A stretch of DNA of 50,859 nucleotides from Bacteroidota bacterium (GTDB taxonomy: Bacteria > Bacteroidota > Bacteroidia > Palsa-965), in contig VBWE01000044.1 of NCBI GenBank assembly GCA_006218065.1, forward strand, positions 1 through 50,859, in the 5' to 3' direction. Of this stretch, positions 26,431 to 33,824 are shown piece after piece; position 1 is the first letter of the stretch, and the number at the start of each line of letters is the position of its first letter. The position numbers were made by a program, and so were the translations under genes. The notes under the pieces were generated by a model. The model made no database searches. It worked only from the letters and a program-made list of their open reading frames with translations, and had not been told where the DNA came from.

Positions 26431-26610
26431 TGGCAGTTTACCGGTTTGCAGTTTACCGTTTGCAGTTTACCGGTTTGCAGTTTACCGTTTGCAGTTTACC
26501 GTTTGCAGTTTTGGTATTACAGGGACGTCGTCAAAATCTGCGTACTCCTTGTTTAAACAAGTCGAACTGCCAATTGCTAACTGCAAACGGTAAACGAGTT
26601 CCATTCCGAC
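26431..26610 (+). repeat. Dispersed structured element, copy A
   Basis: The left arm, 26431-26510, is about six copies of a 14-15-bp word (TTTGCAGTTTACCG). It is followed by a core at 26511-26539 (starting TTGGTATTACAGGGA), then a 12-nt palindrome TTGTTTAAACAA (26549-26560), then inverted copies of the arm words (AACTGCCA 26565-26572; CTGCAAACGGTAAAC), and an end GTTCCATTCCGAC (26598-26610). The core matches copy B at 27 of 29 bases. It lies between the His-rich gene and a lipoprotein gene, in no open frame that looks coding. Confidence 0.75.
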
Positions 26611-26670
26611 GAAAAACGATCCGGGTTTGTAACAGGTACGCGGAGGATCCTGATCGGGATTAAACAGATC

Positions 26671-27042
26671 TTAGTGAACCTCGACAACCACGTGCCGCTC
26701 GCCTTCGCCTTCCTGTATATCGTAGGAAATTCCGCCGCCGAGCGTATCTCCGGCCAGCGTATCCACGCCAAGCACATAAACATAATAGTATCCGCGGCGC
26801 AGGTTGATGAACGTGGCGTGCCCGCCGAAATCGGCGACTACATTTTCATCGTAAAGCCCGGTATTCGGTCCGGGGTAATCCTGCGCATTGTACTTCAGGT
26901 AAACCTGGCTGCCGGGAACTGTTCCCACGCCGCCCTGTTTCAGAATATGTACGTTGAGAATAGCTTCTCCGCCCGTTCCGCCTTTATGGCAGGAGGCAAA
27001 AGTAAAAATGATACATGCGGTAAACAGGAGCAGGCGTTTCAT
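26671..27042 (-). CDS. Small lipoprotein, unknown function
   Basis: 123 residues. A lipoprotein signal ends FTFASC (Cys18). The mature part reads as an all-beta domain: AILNVHILKQGG, GSQVYLKYNAQDYPG, then FGGHATFINLRRGYYYVYVLGVDT and a charged end GERHVVVEVH. A closing strand like this is typical of small Ig-like or carboxypeptidase-regulatory-like domains. Its ATG lies 6 nt beyond the stop of the 27049 VCBS gene, so the two are almost certainly one operon, transcribed VCBS gene first. No named family. Confidence 0.75.
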   Translation of the reverse strand: MKRLLLFTACIIFTFASCHKGGTGGEAILNVHILKQGGVGTVPGSQVYLKYNAQDYPGPNTGLYDENVVADFGGHATFINLRRGYYYVYVLGVDTLAGDTLGGGISYDIQEGEGERHVVVEVH

Positions 27043-27048
27043 ATGGGA

Positions 27049-29274
27049 TCAGCGCTGGAGGATTAGTTTACGATGCGATTTCTTTCCGTTAATCTCAACG
27101 GCGCAAATATACATGCCTTTTGCAAACCCGTCGAGGTTGAGCGTGGTGCGCTGCATGTTTACCGGCTGGCTCAGGACTTGCTGTCCGACGGCATTGTACA
27201 TCACCAGGCGGATATCGCTGAACACACTGAAGCCGGGAATATTAACCGTAACTGATGCGCTGGCAGGATTCGGGTATAGTTCGAAACCGGCGTCATCCGC
27301 AGCAACCAGCGAGCCGGTCGATACGTTGTTGTCTCCGTAAAACAGGGAAACACCGCCCGAATAATTGCCCAGTGCGAGGTCCATCAGCCCGTCGTTATTC
27401 AGGTCGCCGCCGTTCAGGTACGTGCGGCTGCCTTCGCGGAGACCGAGGTACGTGGAATCGACCAGGTTGAATGTCCCGGCCAGGTTGCCGTCGATATTGT
27501 CGAATTTCCAGAGGTAACCGCTTTCCGAACCGACGATCATTTTATAGCTGCCGCCTTCATCGTACATGAACGGGGCGCTGTAGCCCGTACTGTAAAACGG
27601 TGCGCGCACATCAATGCCGCCGAAAGTCTGCGTGGTCAGTGCAAAGTTGGGCGAACTGCTTGTGCCGATATTATTATAATAACTCACAAACCCGTTCTGC
27701 CTGCCGATCAGCAGATCCAGTTTCCCGTCGCGGTCAACGTCGATCAGCTGCGGGTTGGCGAAACTGCCGATATCGATGCCCTGGTAATTCGCCTGCGCGA
27801 GGATAAAATTGTCGGGATTGCCGGCCTGTTTCTGGTAGTAGTGAAGCTTGCCGTTGTAATCGCCGATGAGCATGTCCTTGTCCCCGTCGCCATCCAGGTC
27901 GCCGAATGTAATGGCGATGTTCAGCAAACCGCTTCCTGAGGCGAAAATGCCCGCAAAATCTGTAGTCTGAAGCGTAAACGCAGGATTCGAAGCATTGCCG
28001 GTATTTTTGTAAAGCGCGATTTTCGAATGATAAAGCCCGCTGTTGTAATACCCGTAATTACCCACGAATAAATCCTTGTCGCCGTCGTTGTCGTAATCGA
28101 AAAATACCGGGTAAGCGCCTTCGCCCACTTCGATCATATTAGCCTGCAGGAAATCATTCTGCTGGAAACTCACCCGTGTACTGTCGGTTGCGTACAGGTT
28201 TTCATAATACCAGATGCTGTGAAAGTTTTCCGCCGCATTCGATACGTTCGGGCTGAAGAGCAGGTCCTTTTTATTGTCGTTGTTGATGTCCACCTGGTAC
28301 CCGCAGTTGAAAATATTCTGCATCACGGTCGTGCTGTACGAGGGGTAAACCGCATCCACGGAATCCATATTGGCCGAAGCGGGCGTTCCCCCGTTGCGCA
28401 CCATGGTAACGCCGTTGTAGCTGATGTCGCCGAGCAGCACTTCCTTGTCGTTATCGGAGTCGATATCGATGCATTCGATGCAGGAGCCCGCGTGAAGCAG
28501 GTCGGGCGGGGAAGGACTGTTCTGCAGGCTTTCGTTCGGCGAAGGAGCGGCTATGCGGCAGCTCTGGTTGAGCGCGATACTTGCATTCAGCGAGTTTTCG
28601 GCAAAATTTCCCCAGCAATAACTGCCGAGATCGAACTGGATGGTATCCTGGCAGCCTACGCCGTTTTCCACGGTCATATTAATATGGTGTTCGATAAAGT
28701 TGCCGAGGATGCTGAACGTAAGGATGTCCAGGTCGCCGTCATTATCAATGTCCCGGATCGCCGGAATATCCACCAGGCTGACGTAGAGGTTGACATTATT
28801 CGGGGTTCCTGTCGGATTGTAATCGGAATAAATCAGGTTATACCGGAGTGTGAACTGCAATCCGTTCGCTACCGACGAAGTATTCCGGAAAACCCGCATG
28901 CCGGGACTTTGGTAGGTGAAAATATCGGCTTTCCCGTCGCAGTCGTAATCGCGCAGCAAAACCCAGTCGTGCAGGTCGGACGGAAAAAGCGCCTGGTACT
29001 GGGGTGCATGCACATAATCCACCTGGTTGGCCGTGCCCTGGTTGAGAAACGTTACTACTTTATTGCCTGTACGGTCGAAAACGAATAAATCCTGTATCCC
29101 GTCCATATCCAGGTCGATCTCCGAAAACTGGCAAAAATTCAACCCGCCGGCCCAGGGATAGATCAATTGGCTCGTATTGGTTACCGGAACAGAGTCGACG
29201 CGGACAAAACCAGGTTGTGCGTAACTTATATTTATAGCCAGCAAAAGCACTGGAATCAGGCGAAAAGCGTTCAT
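27049..29274 (-). CDS. VCBS/FG-GAP-repeat secreted protein with T9SS type A sorting domain
   Basis: 741 residues. A signal peptide (MNAFRLIPVLLLAINISYAQ) opens it. Along residues 40-650 there are repeated FG-GAP/VCBS-type Asp-rich loops: DLDMDGIQDLFVFD, DYDCDGKADIF, DIDNDGDLDILTF, DYDNDGDKDLFVG, DLDGDGDKDMLIG, DVDRDGKLDLLIG, DLNNDGLMDLALG. These form calcium-binding blades of an integrin-alpha-like propeller. The last 80 residues (FELYPNPASASVTVNIPGFS ... KSHRKLILQR) are a type A T9SS sorting tail, with YPNPA and a basic end. It should be exported and may be anchored at the surface. A small lipoprotein gene follows 6 nt on. Confidence 0.93.
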   Translation of the reverse strand: MNAFRLIPVLLLAINISYAQPGFVRVDSVPVTNTSQLIYPWAGGLNFCQFSEIDLDMDGIQDLFVFDRTGNKVVTFLNQGTANQVDYVHAPQYQALFPSDLHDWVLLRDYDCDGKADIFTYQSPGMRVFRNTSSVANGLQFTLRYNLIYSDYNPTGTPNNVNLYVSLVDIPAIRDIDNDGDLDILTFSILGNFIEHHINMTVENGVGCQDTIQFDLGSYCWGNFAENSLNASIALNQSCRIAAPSPNESLQNSPSPPDLLHAGSCIECIDIDSDNDKEVLLGDISYNGVTMVRNGGTPASANMDSVDAVYPSYSTTVMQNIFNCGYQVDINNDNKKDLLFSPNVSNAAENFHSIWYYENLYATDSTRVSFQQNDFLQANMIEVGEGAYPVFFDYDNDGDKDLFVGNYGYYNSGLYHSKIALYKNTGNASNPAFTLQTTDFAGIFASGSGLLNIAITFGDLDGDGDKDMLIGDYNGKLHYYQKQAGNPDNFILAQANYQGIDIGSFANPQLIDVDRDGKLDLLIGRQNGFVSYYNNIGTSSSPNFALTTQTFGGIDVRAPFYSTGYSAPFMYDEGGSYKMIVGSESGYLWKFDNIDGNLAGTFNLVDSTYLGLREGSRTYLNGGDLNNDGLMDLALGNYSGGVSLFYGDNNVSTGSLVAADDAGFELYPNPASASVTVNIPGFSVFSDIRLVMYNAVGQQVLSQPVNMQRTTLNLDGFAKGMYICAVEINGKKSHRKLILQR

Positions 29275-29324
29275 GCGTACTTATTTTAGGAATGTATTTG
29301 CCCTGCCGGGGAGAACGGCTCATA

Positions 29325-29332
29325 CAAATATA
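29325..29332 (-). promoter_or_regulatory. -7 box for the VCBS gene
   Basis: TATATTTG on the reverse strand fits TAnnTTTG, about 50 nt before the start codon at 29274. I see no TTG at the normal distance upstream. Confidence 0.55.
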
Positions 29333-29398
29333 AGGAAAGCTGAGTAACTGTTTGAAATTCCTCCGGAGAGCCGTTTTACAGGAAAACTGTTGCTATAG

Positions 29399-29542
29399 GT
29401 CGGAATAGATCCAGCGGCAGGAGGCAGTGGCAGCAGCAGTCAGCCCGGTAAACCCGGAGCAGGTAAATTTTGACGACATCCCTGTAATACCAAGACTGCC
29501 TGCTGCCGACTGCCGCTGCCACTGAAGTAAGAGCTATTCCGA
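29399..29542 (-). repeat. Dispersed structured element, copy B (inverted relative to A)
   Basis: Read on the reverse strand, it has the same layout as copy A: an arm of GGCAG-type words (about 29494-29522), the core 29465-29493 (27 of 29 bases identical to copy A), a small hairpin (CCGG 29445-29448 with CCGG 29454-29457), inverted arm words (29413-29441) and the end GATCTATTCCGAC. The whole is bounded by TCGGAATAGATC (29400-29411) and GAGCTATTCCGA (29531-29542), inverted with one mismatch. Confidence 0.75.
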
Positions 29543-29583
29543 AGGAATTTTATACAGACTCCGCGTTTCGCCAAAAAAGGGAA

Positions 29584-29614
29584 TTGGTAAATCACAACTG
29601 AAATTCTATATTTG
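29584..29614 (+). promoter_or_regulatory. Promoter for secDF
   Basis: TTG (29584-29586), 20 nt, TATATTTG (29607-29614): an exact Bacteroidota consensus. The leader to ATG 29705 is about 85 nt. Confidence 0.7.
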
Positions 29615-29704
29615 CACCCTCAATTTTGGGACGGTGTCTTTTGTCGTCAGACTTTCGGCTGAAAACCCCAACCCGCAAGCAATAATTAACGAGTAAAAAT
29701 ATAT

Positions 29705-32700
29705 ATGCAAAACATCAGAGGCGCAATCCGGGCTTTTGCCATTCTTATGGCCGCGTGCTGCCTGTATTACCTGTCGTTCACCTGGGCGACAACCAGCCAC
29801 GAAAAGAAAGCCGATCAGTATGCGCAAGGATACGTCGGTTCAAAGGCCATCGTTGAAAAAGCAAAAGCTGCAGCAAACGGAGATCCGCTCAAAGAGCGTG
29901 AATTTCTCGATTCGGTAATCGACGCACGTACGCGTTATTACCTCGAGGATTCCATGCCTTCGAAAAACATCTGGCTCTGGCACACCTACCAGCAAAGTAA
30001 AGACAAAGAGATCAACCTCGGTCTTGACCTTAAAGGTGGTATGAACGTTACCATGGAGGTCTCCGTTGTCGACATCATCAAAGCGCTTGCAGGAAATCCG
30101 AATACGCCCGAGTTCAACAACGTGATGAACCGTGCGCTGGAGATGAGCAAAACGAGCAACGATAATTTCGTTACCATTTTCGGAAGAGCCTTTGCAGAAA
30201 AAAATCCGAACGGCAGCCTGTCGAACCTCTTTCACGCACAGATGAAAGACAAGTTCGAGTTTAACGCTACGAACGATAAAGTGCTCGATGCGCTCCGCAA
30301 GGAAGCCGACGATGCCGTTGACCGCGCCAAACTGGTACTCGAAAAACGTGTCAACAAATTCGGCGTCGCCCAGCCCAATATCCAGAAACTCGAAAGCTCG
30401 GGCCGCATCCTGATCGAATTGCCGGGTGTGAAAGATCCCAAACGTGTACGTAAACTGCTCCAGGGAACAGCGAACCTCGAATTCTGGGAAACATATAATA
30501 ACGAAGAGATCATCCAGGGCTTCGTTACGGCCAACGAGAAACTCAAAATCATGATGGGCCTGGCGGTGGATTCGACAGCAATCGATTCACTCGCTAAAAT
30601 AACAGCCGACTCGACAAGGAAAGCCGACTCTTTAAAATATGCCGGCAAATCGAAAGCCGATTCGATCAAGATCGCCAAAGCCGATTCCGTTAAAAAAGAT
30701 TCGATCGCCAAAATCGCCGGCAGCAGCCTGCTCAGTGATCCGAAAGACACCTCGAAAGCCGGCAGCAAAGACCGCAACCCGCTTTTCGAAGTCATGCAGC
30801 TCATGGCCGACCAGAAACAGGTTTTCCCCGGTCCGCGTGTCGGAACTTCCCCGCTGAAGGATACTGCCAAAGCAGGCGAATACCTGCGCATGCCCGAAGT
30901 GAAAGCCGTTTTCCCGGGCAACCTGCGTTTTGCCTGGTCCGTGAAACCGGTTACAGACAATAACGGCCGCGAGTTTTACGAACTCATCGCACTCAAAGCA
31001 AAGCCTGACGGCAGCGCTTCCATGTCGGGCGACGTAGTTATCGATGCCAGCAAACAGTACAACCAGATGAGCGGCGCTTCACCCGAAGTTTCCATGGAAA
31101 TGAACGGGCAGGGCGCACAGGAATGGAAACGCCTCACCGGTTCAAACGTCGGTAAATCAATTGCTATCGTACTCGACGGTTACGTTTATTCTTACCCGAC
31201 CGTGCAGGGCGAAATCGCCGGCGGACGTTCTTCGATCACCGGTAATTTCACTTCGCGCGAAGCGGATGACCTGGTAAACGTGCTCAAAGCCGGTAAACTG
31301 CCTGCTCCCGCGCGTATCGTGGAAGAGGTAGTCGTCGGTCCCACGCTGGGCGCCGAAGCGATCAAGGCCGGTGTCATTTCGTTCCTTGTCGCGCTGCTCG
31401 TGGTACTCATTTACATGGCGTTCTACTATAACCGCGCTGGTCTCGTTGCCGACATCGCGCTGTTCGTGAACGTGTTCTTCGTGATGGGTGTACTTTCCTC
31501 GCTGGGCGCCGTACTTACACTGCCCGGTATCGCAGGTATCGTACTCACCATTGCCCTTTCCGTGGATGCGAACATCCTGATCTTCGAACGCGTGCGGGAA
31601 GAATTGCGCGCAGGCAAGGGAATTTCACTGGCTATCGCCGACGGCTACAAACATGCCATGTCGTCGATCCTGGACTCGAACCTCACGACGCTTATCCTCG
31701 GTATCATCCTGTACTCGTTCGGTACCGGTCCGGTGCAGGGCTTCGCCACTACGCTCATCATCGGTATCCTCAGCTCGCTGTTCTGCGCCATTTTCATCAC
31801 GCGCCTCGTGTTCGACGGCATGCTGAAGAAGAACAAAGACATCAAGTTCTCGGTTAAGGCTACGGAAAACGTACTCCGCAATACCAAAATTGATTTTGTC
31901 GGAAAACGTGTTTACTACTACCTGTTCTCCCTGGCTATCATTACAGTCGGTGTTGTTTTCTTCTTCAAGCACGACAGCAAATTCAACCTCGGTATCGATT
32001 TCTCCGGCGGACGTACCTATACGGTCGGCTTCAATAAAGAAATGAGCCAGGACGCAGTACGCGATGCGCTTGCTGTGCAGTTCCCCGGCGCTTCGCTCGA
32101 AGTTAAAACAGCCGGATCGTCGAACAGGCTCAAGATCACTACAAACTACCGTATCGATGAAAAAGGTACGGACGTAGACGACCAGGTTCGGTCAAAACTG
32201 GATGACGGTCTTACGAAAACAGCCGGCAAAGGCGGGTATAAAGTAGAAGGCTCCATCAAGGTGGAAGCCTCGATCGCCAAAGACTTCGTATCGAAATCCT
32301 ATCTCGTCGTGATTATTTCCTGCCTGATGATGTTCATCTACATCCTCTTCCGTTTCCGGAAATGGCAGTATGGTCTCGGTGCCGTAGCGGCCCTCCTGCA
32401 CGACGTACTCATCGTACTTTCCTGTTACGTAATATTCGACGGTATCCTGCCCTTCTCGCTGGAAATTGATCAGCACTTCATTGCGGCGGTACTCACGGTA
32501 ATGGGTTATTCCATGACGGATACCGTAGTGGTGTTCGACCGTATCCGCGAATTCCTGACGGAGAAAAAGCAGGAACTTGCAACCAGTGAAAAACGCAGCC
32601 TGATCAACTACGCACTTAATGCGACGCTCAGCCGGACCATCAATACCTCGATGATCACTTTCTTCGTACTGCTCGCCATCTTTATTTTCGGCGGCGATAC

Positions 32701-32836
32701 GATCCGCGGCTTCTCCTTCGCCCTGCTCATCGGTATCGTGATCGGTACGTACTCTTCGCTTTGCATTGCTACGCCGATCGTTATGGATTTCGATCGCCGT
32801 TCGGCTGCAAAACCGGATGCTGCGAAAAAAGCCTGA
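29705..32836 (+). CDS. secDF: Fused protein translocase subunit SecDF
   Basis: 1,043 residues, SecD and SecF in one chain as usual in Bacteroidota. It uses the proton gradient to pull proteins through SecYEG. Residues 10-27 are the first membrane helix. A long periplasmic part follows, with an insertion rich in Ala/Lys/Asp/Ser at about 290-345 (ADSTRKADSLKYAGKSKADS). The SecD membrane block starts about residue 548 (AGVISFLVALLVVLIYMAFY) and includes DANILIFERVREELRAG near 621. The SecF half starts about residue 722 and has GYSMTDTVVVFDRIREFL near 933. It supplies the Sec export needed before T9SS for the surface proteins in this window. A strong terminator follows. Confidence 0.97.
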   Translation: MQNIRGAIRAFAILMAACCLYYLSFTWATTSHEKKADQYAQGYVGSKAIVEKAKAAANGDPLKEREFLDSVIDARTRYYLEDSMPSKNIWLWHTYQQSKDKEINLGLDLKGGMNVTMEVSVVDIIKALAGNPNTPEFNNVMNRALEMSKTSNDNFVTIFGRAFAEKNPNGSLSNLFHAQMKDKFEFNATNDKVLDALRKEADDAVDRAKLVLEKRVNKFGVAQPNIQKLESSGRILIELPGVKDPKRVRKLLQGTANLEFWETYNNEEIIQGFVTANEKLKIMMGLAVDSTAIDSLAKITADSTRKADSLKYAGKSKADSIKIAKADSVKKDSIAKIAGSSLLSDPKDTSKAGSKDRNPLFEVMQLMADQKQVFPGPRVGTSPLKDTAKAGEYLRMPEVKAVFPGNLRFAWSVKPVTDNNGREFYELIALKAKPDGSASMSGDVVIDASKQYNQMSGASPEVSMEMNGQGAQEWKRLTGSNVGKSIAIVLDGYVYSYPTVQGEIAGGRSSITGNFTSREADDLVNVLKAGKLPAPARIVEEVVVGPTLGAEAIKAGVISFLVALLVVLIYMAFYYNRAGLVADIALFVNVFFVMGVLSSLGAVLTLPGIAGIVLTIALSVDANILIFERVREELRAGKGISLAIADGYKHAMSSILDSNLTTLILGIILYSFGTGPVQGFATTLIIGILSSLFCAIFITRLVFDGMLKKNKDIKFSVKATENVLRNTKIDFVGKRVYYYLFSLAIITVGVVFFFKHDSKFNLGIDFSGGRTYTVGFNKEMSQDAVRDALAVQFPGASLEVKTAGSSNRLKITTNYRIDEKGTDVDDQVRSKLDDGLTKTAGKGGYKVEGSIKVEASIAKDFVSKSYLVVIISCLMMFIYILFRFRKWQYGLGAVAALLHDVLIVLSCYVIFDGILPFSLEIDQHFIAAVLTVMGYSMTDTVVVFDRIREFLTEKKQELATSEKRSLINYALNATLSRTINTSMITFFVLLAIFIFGGDTIRGFSFALLIGIVIGTYSSLCIATPIVMDFDRRSAAKPDAAKKA

Positions 32837-32855
32837 TTGTAAATCATTCCTTTTT

Positions 32856-32887
32856 AAAAGCCCTGTTCGTAAAGAACGGGGCTTTTT
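32856..32887 (+). terminator. Intrinsic terminator after secDF
   Basis: AAAAGCCCTGTTC (32856-32868) pairs with GAACGGGGCTTTT (32874-32886), one G-U, loop GTAAA, and T5 at 32883-32887 ahead of ATTTT. Its tail runs into the tatA promoter. Confidence 0.9.
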
Positions 32888-32895
32888 ATTTTGCC

Positions 32896-32903
32896 TAACT
32901 TTG
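32896..32903 (+). promoter_or_regulatory. -7 box overlapping the start region of tatA
   Basis: TAACTTTG fits TAnnTTTG. It ends only 5 nt before ATG 32909, so a transcript from it would have almost no leader. Confidence 0.45.
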
Positions 32904-32908
32904 CAGCG

Positions 32909-33376
32909 ATGTTGCCGCAAATCATACTCTTTCTGAATCTCGGGGCCGGTGAAATTTTCCTGATCATCCTCGTGGTCATTATGTTTTTCGGCACCAAGAA
33001 TCTCCCGCAGCTTGCCCGCGGATTAGGTAAAGGCATTCGTGATTTTAAAGAAGCCGCCGGCAATATCCAGCGCGAGATCCAGACCAGCGCCGACGAAATC
33101 AGGCAGAACACCAACCTCGGCAAAGAGATGCAGGAAATCACCGAAGCAGCAGCCATCATGCAGGGTGATATCCAGGAAGGCCTGAACAATATCGATCGCC
33201 AGATTACGGAGAGCGCGAAAGAGGAGGAGAAAAAAGAAACGGATCAGCTTCCTCCTGCAGACCCGGAACAGGAAGGCGAAGCGGAAAAAACGGATACGGA
33301 AAACACGACGCCCGAAAATAATACGCAGGATACCGATACGGACAACCCCATTCCCGGGTCTATCAAGCGAGGTTAA
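32909..33376 (+). CDS. tatA: Twin-arginine translocase subunit TatA/TatE
   Basis: 155 residues from ATG 32909. An in-frame TTG at 32891 would add six residues (MPNFAA), but it lies upstream of a promoter-like box and ATG gives the normal family start. The short membrane helix (about 12-28, EIFLIILVVIMFFG) is followed by the TatA hinge and amphipathic helix (FFGTKNLPQLARGLGKGIRDFKEA), the diagnostic motif. After it comes a long acidic tail rich in Glu, Asp and Thr, longer than in E. coli TatA. It forms the pore of the Tat system that exports folded proteins. tatB/tatC are not in view. Confidence 0.93.
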   Translation: MLPQIILFLNLGAGEIFLIILVVIMFFGTKNLPQLARGLGKGIRDFKEAAGNIQREIQTSADEIRQNTNLGKEMQEITEAAAIMQGDIQEGLNNIDRQITESAKEEEKKETDQLPPADPEQEGEAEKTDTENTTPENNTQDTDTDNPIPGSIKRG

Positions 33377-33413
33377 CTCAAGTCCTTATATATAGCCCTT
33401 TGTAATTACTCCG

Positions 33414-33441
33414 CTAGTCGACGTCTCCAGACGTCGACTAG
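33414..33441. repeat. Perfect 28-nt palindrome
   Basis: CTAGTCGACGTCT (33414-33426), CC, then AGACGTCGACTAG (33429-33441): 13 complementary bases on each side with only two between. As RNA the hairpin would have a four-base loop (TCCA). It is 38 nt past the tatA stop, without a T run beyond, so it is not a typical terminator. Confidence 0.75.
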
Positions 33442-33450
33442 TATTTACTC

Positions 33451-33583
33451 CTTTCCACAATCCCCTTTCCACAATCCCCTTTCCACAATCCCCTTTCCAC
33501 AATCCCCTCACAATCCCCTTTCCACAATCCCCTTTCCACAATCCTCTTTCTACAATCCCCTTTTCATAATCTCCTTTCCACAG
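33451..33583. repeat. 14-bp tandem array, about 10 units
   Basis: The unit CTTTCCACAATCCC is repeated perfectly from 33451 to 33506. One shortened unit follows (CTCACAATCCC, 33507-33517), then more copies that become less exact toward 33583 (CTTTCTACAATCCC, CTTTTCATAATCTC). It has no spacers, so it is not a CRISPR array. Confidence 0.85.
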
Positions 33584-33767
33584 TTTTCCAGGGTTTCCTT
33601 CCGCATGCTCCCTTTGTTTTTCAAAAAACGGTCTCCCGGGTAAATCCTGCCCCGGATTTTGCCCATGCTGTCCGAAAAACTATACTTTTTTAGAGCATAC
33701 CCCTTGTTTTTGGTGCCTGTTAATAAAAAAAGATGCATTTTCCCGGGAGTACCCCCCTAAAAATAGA

Positions 33768-33775
33768 TATCTTCG
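33768..33775 (+). promoter_or_regulatory. Candidate -7 box for glnN
   Basis: TATCTTCG, one base from TAnnTTTG, about 50 nt before ATG 33825. Confidence 0.4.
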
Positions 33776-33824
33776 CGCAGGAAAATCATAAAATCACAAT
33801 CTCAGCACAAAAAAACAGCAAAAA

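Larger units (their letters stand above)
29275..29704. other. Divergent intergenic region upstream of the VCBS gene and secDF
   Basis: 430 nt without a gene. It contains the VCBS-gene promoter (29325-29332, reverse), copy B of the dispersed element (29399-29542) and the secDF promoter (29584-29614). Confidence 0.7.
33377..33824. other. Intergenic region with a palindrome and a tandem array
   Basis: 448 nt between tatA and glnN with no gene. Holds the 28-nt palindrome (33414-33441), the 14-bp tandem array (33451-33583) and a glnN promoter box near 33768. Confidence 0.7.

Noticed and set aside
26337-26663. Open frame across the tandem words on the plus strand
   Set aside because: It reads through repeats (QFTGLQFTVCSLPF-like) and has no domain; the DNA element explains it better.
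33451-33583. CRISPR array
   Set aside because: Units are 14 bp with no spacers and no cas genes nearby.
33451-33583. Replication origin with DnaA boxes
   Set aside because: The best register matches only 7 of 9 bases of the DnaA box, no dnaA or dnaN is near and no AT-rich unwinding region is obvious.
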